Source: Bacilli bacterium (GTDB taxonomy: Bacteria > Bacillota_I > Bacilli_A > RFN20 > CAG-826). Taken from it: a stretch of DNA of 39,275 nucleotides. The stretch lies in the NCBI GenBank assembly GCA_023268805.1, contig JALRKT010000003.1, forward strand, positions 26,354 to 65,628. The letters run 5' to 3'. A model generated the notes under the pieces. That model was not told where the DNA came from, searched no databases, and was given only the letters and a program-made list of their open reading frames with translations. The first letter of the stretch is position 1. Each line of letters opens with the position of its first letter. Made by a program: the position numbers and the translations under genes. Below, piece by piece: positions 7,669 to 16,914 of the stretch.

Positions 7669-7697
7669 TTGACACCTCTTTCAATTTTGATTAAATT
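7669..7697 (+). promoter_or_regulatory. groESL sigma-A promoter
   Basis: TTGACA (7669-7674) is followed by TTAAAT (7691-7696, 16-nt spacer) or TAAATT (7692-7697, 17-nt spacer). The predicted start point near 7703 falls inside the CIRCE element. Confidence 0.75.
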
Positions 7698-7701
7698 AAT
7701 G

Positions 7702-7728
7702 TTAGCACTTATTGTAGCAGAGTGCTAA
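7702..7728 (+). promoter_or_regulatory. CIRCE operator (HrcA-binding site)
   Basis: TTAGCACTT (7702-7710), a 9-nt spacer and GAGTGCTAA (7720-7728) match the CIRCE consensus TTAGCACTC-N9-GAGTGCTAA with one mismatch. It sits between the promoter and the groES ribosome site. This predicts repression by HrcA and induction on heat or misfolding stress. hrcA itself is not in the window. Confidence 0.93.
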
Positions 7729-7742
7729 AAGGAGGATGCAAG

Positions 7743-9639
<1,897 letters not shown>

Positions 9640-9642
9640 CGC

Positions 9643-10176
9643 TTAGCCTAAAAAGAAAAGTCCAAAAAGCGCCCCACATCCGATCAAAAGGAGGGGGCGT
9701 TTTTGATTGAAAAAATAAATAAGAGCCAGGATACCCAATCCCATCCAAGGCATTGTCCCTTCGATGAATGTCACTTCAATAAGATGTTCGACCATGCGTA
9801 CCAGGGTAATACCGATTAAACTGAGAACCGTCAATTTCAAGACTTTCATCGTGACATCGATAATTTGAAGATGACGAAATTTGATATAAAAAGGATACAT
9901 CAATTCTACCAGCAGATACGAAGGCAAAATAAAGGAGGCGGTGGCAAGTAACGCTCCAAATACATTCGCCTGTATATACCCTAAATAGGTCGCTAAATTA
10001 ATTGCAATTGGTCCTGGGGTCGATTCGGCAATCGAAACAAGTTGATAAAAGAAAGTTGACGTTAAAACACCGCCTTCCACAAAGATATTCAATAAAAGGG
10101 GAATGGATACTAAGCCTCCCCCAATCGTGAGAAGACCTACGCCTAAGAATACCACCATCAGTTCGATTAAACTCAT
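9643..10176 (-). CDS. Half-size chromate transporter (CHR family), second subunit
   Basis: This protein of about 177 residues starts MSLIELMVVFLGVGLLTIGG and carries GGGLVSIPLL, the GPIAINLATYLGY motif of CHR proteins and five or six hydrophobic segments. The start was placed at ATG 10176 rather than further upstream because it overlaps the previous gene's TGA as ATGA. CHR proteins export chromate, or possibly another oxyanion; in Bacilli they often occur as two adjacent single-domain genes that act together, as here. It is the last gene of the long opp operon. A transporter inside a peptide-uptake operon is unusual, and the true substrate is uncertain. Confidence 0.85.
   Translation of the reverse strand: MSLIELMVVFLGVGLLTIGGGLVSIPLLLNIFVEGGVLTSTFFYQLVSIAESTPGPIAINLATYLGYIQANVFGALLATASFILPSYLLVELMYPFYIKFRHLQIIDVTMKVLKLTVLSLIGITLVRMVEHLIEVTFIEGTMPWMGLGILALIYFFNQKRPLLLIGCGALFGLFFLG
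9664..9705 (+). terminator. Probable groESL terminator, inside the 3' end of the convergent gene
   Basis: AAAAAGCGCCCC (9664-9675) can pair with GGGGCGTTTTT (about 9694-9704) with a one-base bulge, followed by GATTG. The T run on the plus strand, 25 nt after the groEL stop, fits a rightward terminator. The same bases encode the C-terminus of the minus-strand chromate-transporter protein. Confidence 0.55.
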
Positions 10177-10718
10177 CGGCGTCTCCGGGGCATCAGTGCA
10201 AGACCCAAGCCAAGAAACAAGGACAATACCAAAGCCATCATCGCGTTGAAGATACCCACATATACCAAAGTAAACATCACACCCACAAAGACCAGTGGAA
10301 TCCATTTTCCTTGTGTCACTTTCGCTAAATCAAACCAAGCTTTTGTAATGAGTAAAACGACGGCAAGGAAAATACCTTCTAAAACACCTTGCACGCGAGG
10401 ATGTTGGATCCAAGGTTGTAAAAGGGTAGCGACCAGGATAATGACGATCAGCGAAGGCAAGACCATGCCTAAAACGCTCACAAAGCCACCTAGATGCTTA
10501 CGAGCCCGATAACCTAGTAGATGGACCACATTAATGGCAATCGCGCCAGGCACAAGCTGAGAAAGCGTGACAGTATCTGTCCACTCTTCTTCGGTTAACC
10601 AACCTTGTTCGATGGCAAGAAGTTTCATCGCAGGTAACATCGCAAGTCCCCCACCAAAGGTCGTCATTCCCAACACAAAAAAACGCTTGAATAAAAATGC
10701 GAGGGATGTTTTTTTCAT
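10173..10718 (-). CDS. Half-size chromate transporter (CHR family), first subunit
   Basis: This protein of about 181 residues starts MKKTSLAFLFKRFFVLGMTT. The N-terminal CHR signature FGGGLAMLPAM is followed by WLTEEEWTDTVTLSQLVPG, AIAINVVHLLGYR and further membrane segments, ending PRRRR. The upstream in-frame extension (to 10760) overlaps the preceding gene and was rejected; ATG 10718 starts one base after that gene's TAA. It pairs with the second half-size gene through an ATGA overlap, the usual arrangement for two-gene CHR systems of Firmicutes. Confidence 0.87.
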   Translation of the reverse strand: MKKTSLAFLFKRFFVLGMTTFGGGLAMLPAMKLLAIEQGWLTEEEWTDTVTLSQLVPGAIAINVVHLLGYRARKHLGGFVSVLGMVLPSLIVIILVATLLQPWIQHPRVQGVLEGIFLAVVLLITKAWFDLAKVTQGKWIPLVFVGVMFTLVYVGIFNAMMALVLSLFLGLGLALMPRRRR

Positions 10719-10719
10719 G

Positions 10720-11100
10720 TTAAGTGAGTGCGATTTCGGCCAAAATAATGGCAATCGCAATAAAACCTAAACCAATCATCAATGTCGGTAAAAACATGAG
10801 TGGTTTATTTTTTCGTAGAGAAGTTTGTTTATCACGGTAATCCAGCATCGAATCATAGACTTTTTTTCCATCACGACGAAAGGCATCTCGGAAGGAAGCA
10901 ACCCCATAACCGGCGACATCATAAACACCGGTACGACTCATCATTCGTAGCAAGATTATGCCTACCATAAACATGCCGGGAAATAAAAAGGCATCAGAAA
11001 GACCAAATAAGTCATATTGCCCGCGCAAGACGTAGACAAATAACGCGAGGATAAGTCCTATCGCGAAAGGAAATCCCCACGCTTTAAGGACGGTGTTCAT
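10720..11100 (-). CDS. DUF3899-like small membrane protein
   Basis: This 126-residue protein has about three membrane segments (residues 7-25, 36-53 and 102-122) and a polar, basic middle loop (SFRDAFRRDGKKVYDSMLDYRDK). The core LSDAFLFPGMFMVGIILLRM...GVYDVAGYGVASF fits the DUF3899 pattern as I remember it. It begins 2 nt after the oppF stop and ends 1 nt before the chromate-transporter start, so it is embedded in the operon. Its function is unknown; its position suggests an accessory role in the Opp membrane complex. Confidence 0.65.
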   Translation of the reverse strand: MNTVLKAWGFPFAIGLILALFVYVLRGQYDLFGLSDAFLFPGMFMVGIILLRMMSRTGVYDVAGYGVASFRDAFRRDGKKVYDSMLDYRDKQTSLRKNKPLMFLPTLMIGLGFIAIAIILAEIALT

Positions 11101-11102
11101 AG

Positions 11103-12329
11103 TTATTTTGCGTCGATGGCCTTAATCTCTGCGTTGTATTTTTTTATTTCCGCAGAGTTGGCTAAGACAAAATGTCCAGGACGAATTTCTTGAAGGGTTG
11201 GTTTTTCTTTCGAATAATCGTGATCGGTCATCGGATTGTATGGAATTCGCGTACGATTCCGTTCGGTAATCGGATCGGGTTTAGGAATTGCAGAAAGTAA
11301 CGCTTTGGTGTAGGGGTGAAGCGGATGTTTAAAAAGCTCTTCACTCGTCGTTAATTCTACAATTTCACCAAAATACATGACCGCAATACGATCACAGAAA
11401 TATTTCACCACCGACAAATCGTGGGCGATGAATAAAATCGTTAATTTGTATTGTTCTTTTAAATCATTGAGAAGGTTAATGATTTGTGCACGAATCGACA
11501 CATCTAAAGCAGAAATCGGTTCATCACAAATCAGCAATTCAGGATTCATAATAATCGCACGGGCAATCCCAATCCGTTGCCGTTGACCGCCGGAGAATTC
11601 ATGCGGATAACGGGACGCATATTCGGGGATTAATCCGACTTGATTGAGCACTTCAACAACTTTTTGACTGTTTTCTTTTTTGTTGCGTTGACCTTGGATC
11701 ATTAATCCTTCTTGAATAATATCTTCAACCGTCATGCGTGGATCAAGACTATCCACTGGATCTTGGAAAATCATTTGAATCTTCGATAAAAGGGCAGGAT
11801 CAATATGCTTATTGTCATACGCAATTTGGCGAATCTTTTCTTTTTGTACTTTGATAAGCGTTTGTAATTCGGTGGTTAAAGCTTTAATTTGATCATCGTA
11901 TTGCTTTTTAATTTTGGCGATGATTTCATCGTTATTTTCTTGTTTTTCTGAACGTGCATCTTGAATATCGTCTTTCCTCTTTTGCTTTAAGTCTTTAATG
12001 GCGCGTTGGGTACGTAAGGTTGAAAACTTAATTTCTTTACGGTTCCAACGGTCACCGGCAGTAATGCGATGGCCTTTGAAATACACACTTCCAGACGTGA
12101 TGTCATAAAGGCGAATAATCGAACGCCCAGTGGTTGTTTTTCCACAGCCGGATTCACCGACAAGACCAAAAACTTCACCGCGTTGGATGTCAAACGAAAT
12201 ATCATGGACTGCTTTGGTTCGGAATTTATTTTTACCCACACCGACGGTAAAAAATTGTTTTAAATGACGAACCGATAAAATCGTATCGCGATCAACGAGT
12301 TCTTGTTTAAATTTAACACTCTTAGCCAT
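11103..12329 (-). CDS. oppF: Oligopeptide ABC transporter ATPase OppF with coiled-coil insertion
   Basis: This is a 408-residue ATPase. Walker A is GESGCGKTT (58-66), the Q-loop Gln is at 189 in [15 protein letters not shown], the signature is [14 protein letters not shown] (from 245), Walker B is [14 protein letters not shown], and the C-terminal [18 protein letters not shown] is OppF/DppF-specific. Between Walker A and the Q-loop, residues about 92-180 form an extra highly charged alpha-helical insert rich in Lys, Glu and Gln, which is absent from ordinary OppF (about 310-330 residues). Such insertions are known in mycoplasma Opp ATPases. The start overlaps the oppD end by 8 nt. Confidence 0.93.
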   Translation of the reverse strand: MAKSVKFKQELVDRDTILSVRHLKQFFTVGVGKNKFRTKAVHDISFDIQRGEVFGLVGESGCGKTTTGRSIIRLYDITSGSVYFKGHRITAGDRWNRKEIKFSTLRTQRAIKDLKQKRKDDIQDARSEKQENNDEIIAKIKKQYDDQIKALTTELQTLIKVQKEKIRQIAYDNKHIDPALLSKIQMIFQDPVDSLDPRMTVEDIIQEGLMIQGQRNKKENSQKVVEVLNQVGLIPEYASRYPHEFSGGQRQRIGIARAIIMNPELLICDEPISALDVSIRAQIINLLNDLKEQYKLTILFIAHDLSVVKYFCDRIAVMYFGEIVELTTSEELFKHPLHPYTKALLSAIPKPDPITERNRTRIPYNPMTDHDYSKEKPTLQEIRPGHFVLANSAEIKKYNAEIKAIDAK

Positions 12330-13812
12330 GGACTTTTCCTGCCTTCTTCAAACTATTCTTAATGCGTTCAGAAACGATTTTTGGCATCTCCGCTTTGGGA
12401 GAACGGGGATCTAAGAGCCATGTTGCCGCAAAGTGCGTTTCGGATAATTGGAAATAAGGGGGTTCTTCTTTAAAGTCAATCGCCATCGCATATTTACTAC
12501 GTTCGGCAAATGCATCGCCTTTCGGAGGATAAATCATATTAGGAGGAGTCCCAGGAATCGATTCAAGACGTTCTTTGGAATCAATATCAGGGATGGAAGA
12601 TAATAATGCCCAAGTATAGGGATGTTGAGGATTATAGAATATCTCTTCCGCTTTTCCGTATTCGACAATTTTACCCGCGTACATAACCGCAATTCGGTCT
12701 GCCATGTTGGCGACAACGCCTAAATCGTGGGTAATAAAGATGGCCGATAATTGACGATTTTTTTGAAGTTTTTTCACCAAGTCTAAAATTTGTGCTTGAA
12801 TGGTGACGTCTAATGCAGTGGTTGGTTCATCTAAAATTAGAACATCCGGATCTTGCGTTAAGGCAATTGCGATAACAATCCGTTGACGCATCCCCCCGGA
12901 AAATTCAAAGGGATACTGGCGGAAGCGACGGGCTGCATTCGGAATCCCAACTTCTTCCATGACTTTAATCGCGCGACGTTTGGCTTCTGCAGGGGTTAAA
13001 CGAAGCGAATTGGTAAACGCTAATTTTTCGGCATCCAATTGTGCTTGGATTTCTTTCTTTTGCCCACCAGATGCTGTTTTTAATTGCGCTTGTAACGGAG
13101 CAATCTTTTCTTTATACGCATTCACTAAACCTTGTTTAAACGCTTGTGCTTCTTTTTGAGCAAAGACTTTCTTTTCATCAAGTACTTTTTTTAAGGCAGC
13201 AATATTGCCTTTTGTGTCGTCCATAACTTTTTTGAGATCGATGCGAAGTTGTTTGCGAAGTGCTTGAATTTGTTTGGTACCATCCACGAATTTAATGTCG
13301 GGATTATTACGTATTTCAAAACGACTATCCAAAAATTCACTGCGTAACCGATCGAGTTCTAAGTTACGTAATTGAATCGCGTTTTTGTATTTAATAAGTG
13401 CAGGAGAAATCAGGTCTTTATAAAGACGTTTGACTTTATCCCCATTGATAATGAGCGCTTCAGTGATTTGTTTACCAATGCGCATAATGGGATTGAGTGA
13501 TGATAATGGGTCTTGGAAAATAAGACCAATTTTCTTACCACGAATGTTATGGAATTCTTCTTCGGAAACTTTGGTTAAATCTTCGTTTTGGTAATAAATG
13601 GATCCGCCATCTATACGTGCATTACCTGGAAGAATCCCCATGATCATCTTTGCAGTGACCGACTTCCCTGAACCGGATTCTCCAACAATACAGAGGACCT
13701 CGGCTTTGTAGAGATCAAAAGAAACACCGCGTAAAGCTTTTACTCGCCCCTTATCCGTATAAAAGGATAACTTTAAATCTTTTGCCGAAATGACGACTTC
13801 TTCTTTTTTCAT
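12322..13812 (-). CDS. oppD: Oligopeptide ABC transporter ATPase OppD with coiled-coil insertion
   Basis: This is a 496-residue ATPase. Walker A is GESGSGKS (44-51), the Q-loop Gln is at 100 in IGLIFQDPLSSLNPIM, the signature is FSGGMRQRIVIAIA (from 304), Walker B is VLILDEPTTALDVT, and the C-terminus has HPYTWALLSSIPDIDS. Residues about 125-275 are an extra alpha-helical, probably coiled-coil insert located after the Q-loop, inside the helical subdomain. This differs from OppF, whose insert lies before the Q-loop. It energises peptide import with OppF. Its ATG overlaps the oppC TAA as TAATG. Confidence 0.93.
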   Translation of the reverse strand: MKKEEVVISAKDLKLSFYTDKGRVKALRGVSFDLYKAEVLCIVGESGSGKSVTAKMIMGILPGNARIDGGSIYYQNEDLTKVSEEEFHNIRGKKIGLIFQDPLSSLNPIMRIGKQITEALIINGDKVKRLYKDLISPALIKYKNAIQLRNLELDRLRSEFLDSRFEIRNNPDIKFVDGTKQIQALRKQLRIDLKKVMDDTKGNIAALKKVLDEKKVFAQKEAQAFKQGLVNAYKEKIAPLQAQLKTASGGQKKEIQAQLDAEKLAFTNSLRLTPAEAKRRAIKVMEEVGIPNAARRFRQYPFEFSGGMRQRIVIAIALTQDPDVLILDEPTTALDVTIQAQILDLVKKLQKNRQLSAIFITHDLGVVANMADRIAVMYAGKIVEYGKAEEIFYNPQHPYTWALLSSIPDIDSKERLESIPGTPPNMIYPPKGDAFAERSKYAMAIDFKEEPPYFQLSETHFAATWLLDPRSPKAEMPKIVSERIKNSLKKAGKVHG

Positions 13813-15752
13813 TATTGATCAACCCCCTTTAAGGATGGATTGAACGCATCGCGTAATCCGTTACCAAACAAGTTAAAGGAAATCATCAAAATCGAAATTA
13901 TAACCGAACCCCATCCGATGAGATAGGGAGAAGTGGATAAATAGTTTTGGGCTTCAGAAAGCGCAACCCCTAGACTGGGTAACCCTTGTAACCCTAAACC
14001 AAGGTAAGAGATGGTCGCTTCGGTAAAGATAATGCCAGGAATGAGTAACACCGAACTGGTAACAATCGGACCAATAGAGTTCGGCAAGATATGACGGAAG
14101 ATGAGGCGCCAGTCACTCGCACCGAGAGTGCGAGACGCAAGCACGTATTCTCGCCGCTTATACCGATAAAATTGAGACCGTGTTAAACTCGACATCCCAA
14201 TCCAACCCGTTAAGGTAATCGCTAATAAGAAGGTAGAAAAGTTATTCCCTAAGTGAAGAATGGCCAACGTCATAATAACGATCCAAGGAACACCACCTAG
14301 GATTTCGGTAAAGCGTTCCATCGCAAGGTCAATGTTGCCACCAAAGTAACCAGAAATCGATCCCCATACCATCCCAAACGAAACGTTAATGAGCATCCCT
14401 GCTAAGCCTAATAAAAGCGACGTGGATAACCCAGAAAAGACGACTTTGGCATAATCATGACCAATGTGATTCGTACCAAAGAAGAAATACGGCATGGAAT
14501 CATAACCATAGAAACGGTACATGGATAAGACAGCCGTCACTTCACGGGCAGAAACGCCACCTGGCCCTGTTACGATCTTTTGCGAAAGCACTTCACGAAC
14601 AGGAGAATCATCACGGAGTAAGACAAGAGAACTCGGTCCCACACTGAAATCATACGTAAGGTAACCTTCGGCAATATAACGATTTAAGTCGGTTTCACCA
14701 ATAATACGTGTCTTTTCACCAAAGACGGCTTGGTAAGGATTATAACGGAAGGTCGCTCGGAAAAGCGTCGCTTGATAAACGGTTTTTTGTGCACTACCAG
14801 AGAAAGCCCAAGCGTTGGAAGTATCTTCGGATAAATCACGTAAAATAAGCTCATTCCCAGAATAGAAATTCATATTGAAAGTGGCATCATTCTCTTCATT
14901 ATTCACATCCAAGACTTCAAAAGATTGAATGTATAAACTGGGGAAGGCCCCTTCTAATGCAGTTTTTACCGAAATACGGAAACGAGCTGAAAATGCACCA
15001 ATGGAATTAATATTAAAACCTTCTGGGGCATTATCAATGATTGTCGCCATGATGTTATTGACTTTGATCACACCAAATTCAGAATTGAAATCATTAAGAT
15101 TGATGCGAGTGTATTCTGTACCGCTGGACGCATAACGAACATCCACGGATAATTGGTATTCGGGAATCACAGAATGACTCACATTTTCTTCTTGAGGCAA
15201 ATCAATCGTTAATTCAAATTCACTAAAGCGTGTCAAAAACACTGCAGGAGAAATAATCCCGCCATTACGGTCACGTTTGTCCGGACGAAGATTCAACATC
15301 CCTCCGGTAGCATATTCAGAGGCTGCGTTGATTTTGTCTTCATAAATTTCAAGCCCATCCGATCCACCAACAACGGCTGATAAATCATAACCCACAGGTC
15401 GTGGTTGTTCTGGATTGGTGATGTAATCAACAATAATATTTTTATAAACAATCGTTCCATCCGCGATGCCTAAATCTTCAAAACCTGCCCAACGGGGCGG
15501 TAGGAATCGTTGGTGACTTGCAGCGGCTTCAATATTATTTGTATTAAAAATCGGGACTAAGACGGATAACGAGACTAAAAACCCAATAAGGGATGCAGCA
15601 ATAACCGAAGCCTTGTTTTTCACAAAGCGTTTCATCGCATCATTAAAGAAGGTGGTTGGTTTTGTTTGTAATTTAACATCAACGATCGTTTTCTTTTCTT
15701 GAACGAAAACAAAATCTTTATCAGAAATCGTCGTTTTCTTTTCGTTTGCCAT
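13812..15752 (-). CDS. oppC: Oligopeptide ABC transporter permease OppC with a large external domain
   Basis: This is a 646-residue permease. The first membrane helix is near residues 48-70. The remaining permease core begins at about 422 (YFFFGTNHIGHDYAKVVFSG), with the EAA loop EYVLASRTLGASDWRLIFRH and a normal C-terminus. Ordinary OppC is about 300 residues. The extra ~350 residues between helices 1 and 2 should face outside and are mostly predicted beta-type sequence, possibly a domain that docks OppA. The gene starts 2 nt after the oppB stop. Confidence 0.9.
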   Translation of the reverse strand: MANEKKTTISDKDFVFVQEKKTIVDVKLQTKPTTFFNDAMKRFVKNKASVIAASLIGFLVSLSVLVPIFNTNNIEAAASHQRFLPPRWAGFEDLGIADGTIVYKNIIVDYITNPEQPRPVGYDLSAVVGGSDGLEIYEDKINAASEYATGGMLNLRPDKRDRNGGIISPAVFLTRFSEFELTIDLPQEENVSHSVIPEYQLSVDVRYASSGTEYTRINLNDFNSEFGVIKVNNIMATIIDNAPEGFNINSIGAFSARFRISVKTALEGAFPSLYIQSFEVLDVNNEENDATFNMNFYSGNELILRDLSEDTSNAWAFSGSAQKTVYQATLFRATFRYNPYQAVFGEKTRIIGETDLNRYIAEGYLTYDFSVGPSSLVLLRDDSPVREVLSQKIVTGPGGVSAREVTAVLSMYRFYGYDSMPYFFFGTNHIGHDYAKVVFSGLSTSLLLGLAGMLINVSFGMVWGSISGYFGGNIDLAMERFTEILGGVPWIVIMTLAILHLGNNFSTFLLAITLTGWIGMSSLTRSQFYRYKRREYVLASRTLGASDWRLIFRHILPNSIGPIVTSSVLLIPGIIFTEATISYLGLGLQGLPSLGVALSEAQNYLSTSPYLIGWGSVIISILMISFNLFGNGLRDAFNPSLKGVDQ

Positions 15753-15754
15753 AA

Positions 15755-16783
15755 TTATTTTCTCGCTCCCATACGAATACGTGGATCAACAATCCCGTAG
15801 GTTAAATCGACTAATAAGGTTGCAAATAAACCAATTAATGTATAAATCGCCATATCGACCATCACGACGTTATAGTCTTTTTGTTGAATCGCGGTAATAA
15901 ATAAACCACCAATACCCGGAATCCCATAAAGTCGTTCTAAAACAATCGACCCCGAAAGAATCCCAATAAATTGCCCAATAATGCCAGGAACTAAAGGAAC
16001 TAAGGAGTTGCGCATGGCATGACGAATAATCGCTTGTGCTTTCGTTAACCCTTTCGTCCGCGCTAATAAAAGAAATTCAGAAGACATAATTTCGGTTAGT
16101 TCAGCACGGGTGAAGCGCGCAAAACCAGCAATCGTTCCAAAACTTAATGCGGCGACAGGAATCACAAAAGCTAACGTCCGCGTAGTTGCATCCGCGGAAC
16201 TTGATGGCCATTGGGAAGGCAACCATCCTAATCCATAGGCAAAAATCCCCATCAAGAAAGAGATGACAACAAAACTAGGAATGGAAATAAAGACCATAAT
16301 CGACGTCGAAATAACATGGTCAGTAAGTTTGTTCTTTTTGAGTGCTGCCCAGATTCCTAAGATAAAACCAAAAGGAACCGACGTAAATAACGCGACAAAG
16401 TTAAGTTGCATGGAGAAGGGTAAACGTTGACCAATAATTTCAATGGCACTCACGTTGAGCGAAATCGCAGTGGATGTACCCCAATCCCAACGGGTCACAA
16501 TATTATTTAACCATGTGAAATATTGAGAGATTACAGGGGTTTGACGATATAAATATTGAATTTCCCCACGCGTAAGAATGACTTGGGCTAATTCAGGCGT
16601 TGAAGGATCAACGCGGGTAAAATACCCCAGAGCAACTTCTTTTTCATAAAAAGCGATAAGCTGATCAATTAATCCGACTGGACGTTCAAAAGGTAATAAC
16701 TTCATTAAAATGAACGACAAAGTAAGAATAATAAATGCAGTTACGAAGATGAGACCAATACGTTGCAGGGTGTATCTTAACAT
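15755..16783 (-). CDS. oppB: Oligopeptide ABC transporter permease OppB
   Basis: This 342-residue permease begins MLRYTLQRIGLIFVTAFIIL and has six hydrophobic segments. The EAA motif is EFLLLARTKGLTKAQAIIRH and the C-terminus is YGIVDPRIRMG, both typical of OppB. A moderately long external loop (about residues 35-110) separates helices 1 and 2. It forms the membrane channel with OppC. A TTGGAGA ribosome site precedes the ATG. It is separated from oppA by 131 nt containing a strong hairpin, which may lower permease expression relative to the binding protein. Confidence 0.93.
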   Translation of the reverse strand: MLRYTLQRIGLIFVTAFIILTLSFILMKLLPFERPVGLIDQLIAFYEKEVALGYFTRVDPSTPELAQVILTRGEIQYLYRQTPVISQYFTWLNNIVTRWDWGTSTAISLNVSAIEIIGQRLPFSMQLNFVALFTSVPFGFILGIWAALKKNKLTDHVISTSIMVFISIPSFVVISFLMGIFAYGLGWLPSQWPSSSADATTRTLAFVIPVAALSFGTIAGFARFTRAELTEIMSSEFLLLARTKGLTKAQAIIRHAMRNSLVPLVPGIIGQFIGILSGSIVLERLYGIPGIGGLFITAIQQKDYNVVMVDMAIYTLIGLFATLLVDLTYGIVDPRIRMGARK

Positions 16784-16816
16784 AGCGTGTTCTCCAAAAT
16801 ATAAGTATTTTTAGAA

Positions 16817-16848
16817 ACAAACATTGCCGACGGATCGGCAATGTTTGT
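16817..16848 (-). terminator. oppA-oppB intergenic hairpin (partial terminator or RNA stabiliser)
   Basis: On the minus strand ACAAACATTGCCGA, loop TCCG and TCGGCAATGTTTGT form a perfect 14-bp stem. Only a weak T tract (TTCTAAAAAT) follows, so readthrough into oppB is expected. A second 8-bp hairpin (TAGAGTGG/CCACTCTA, 16874-16881 with 16885-16892) lies closer to the oppA stop. Such elements often set a high binding-protein to permease ratio. Confidence 0.65.
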
Positions 16849-16914
16849 GCGTAATTAAACTATATCACTTTACTAGAGTGGAGACCACTCTAATCCGTCA
16901 GAAAGTTAAGTGTA

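Noticed and set aside
7660-7675. GTGTC/GACAC hairpin as terminator of the amino-acid transporter
   Set aside because: Only 5 bp, no T run, and it overlaps the -35 of the groESL promoter.
10177-10305. N-terminal extension of the second chromate-transporter protein
   Set aside because: The extension is Cys/Gly/Asp-rich out-of-frame sequence of the upstream gene. ATG 10176 overlaps the upstream TGA as ATGA and begins the family sequence.
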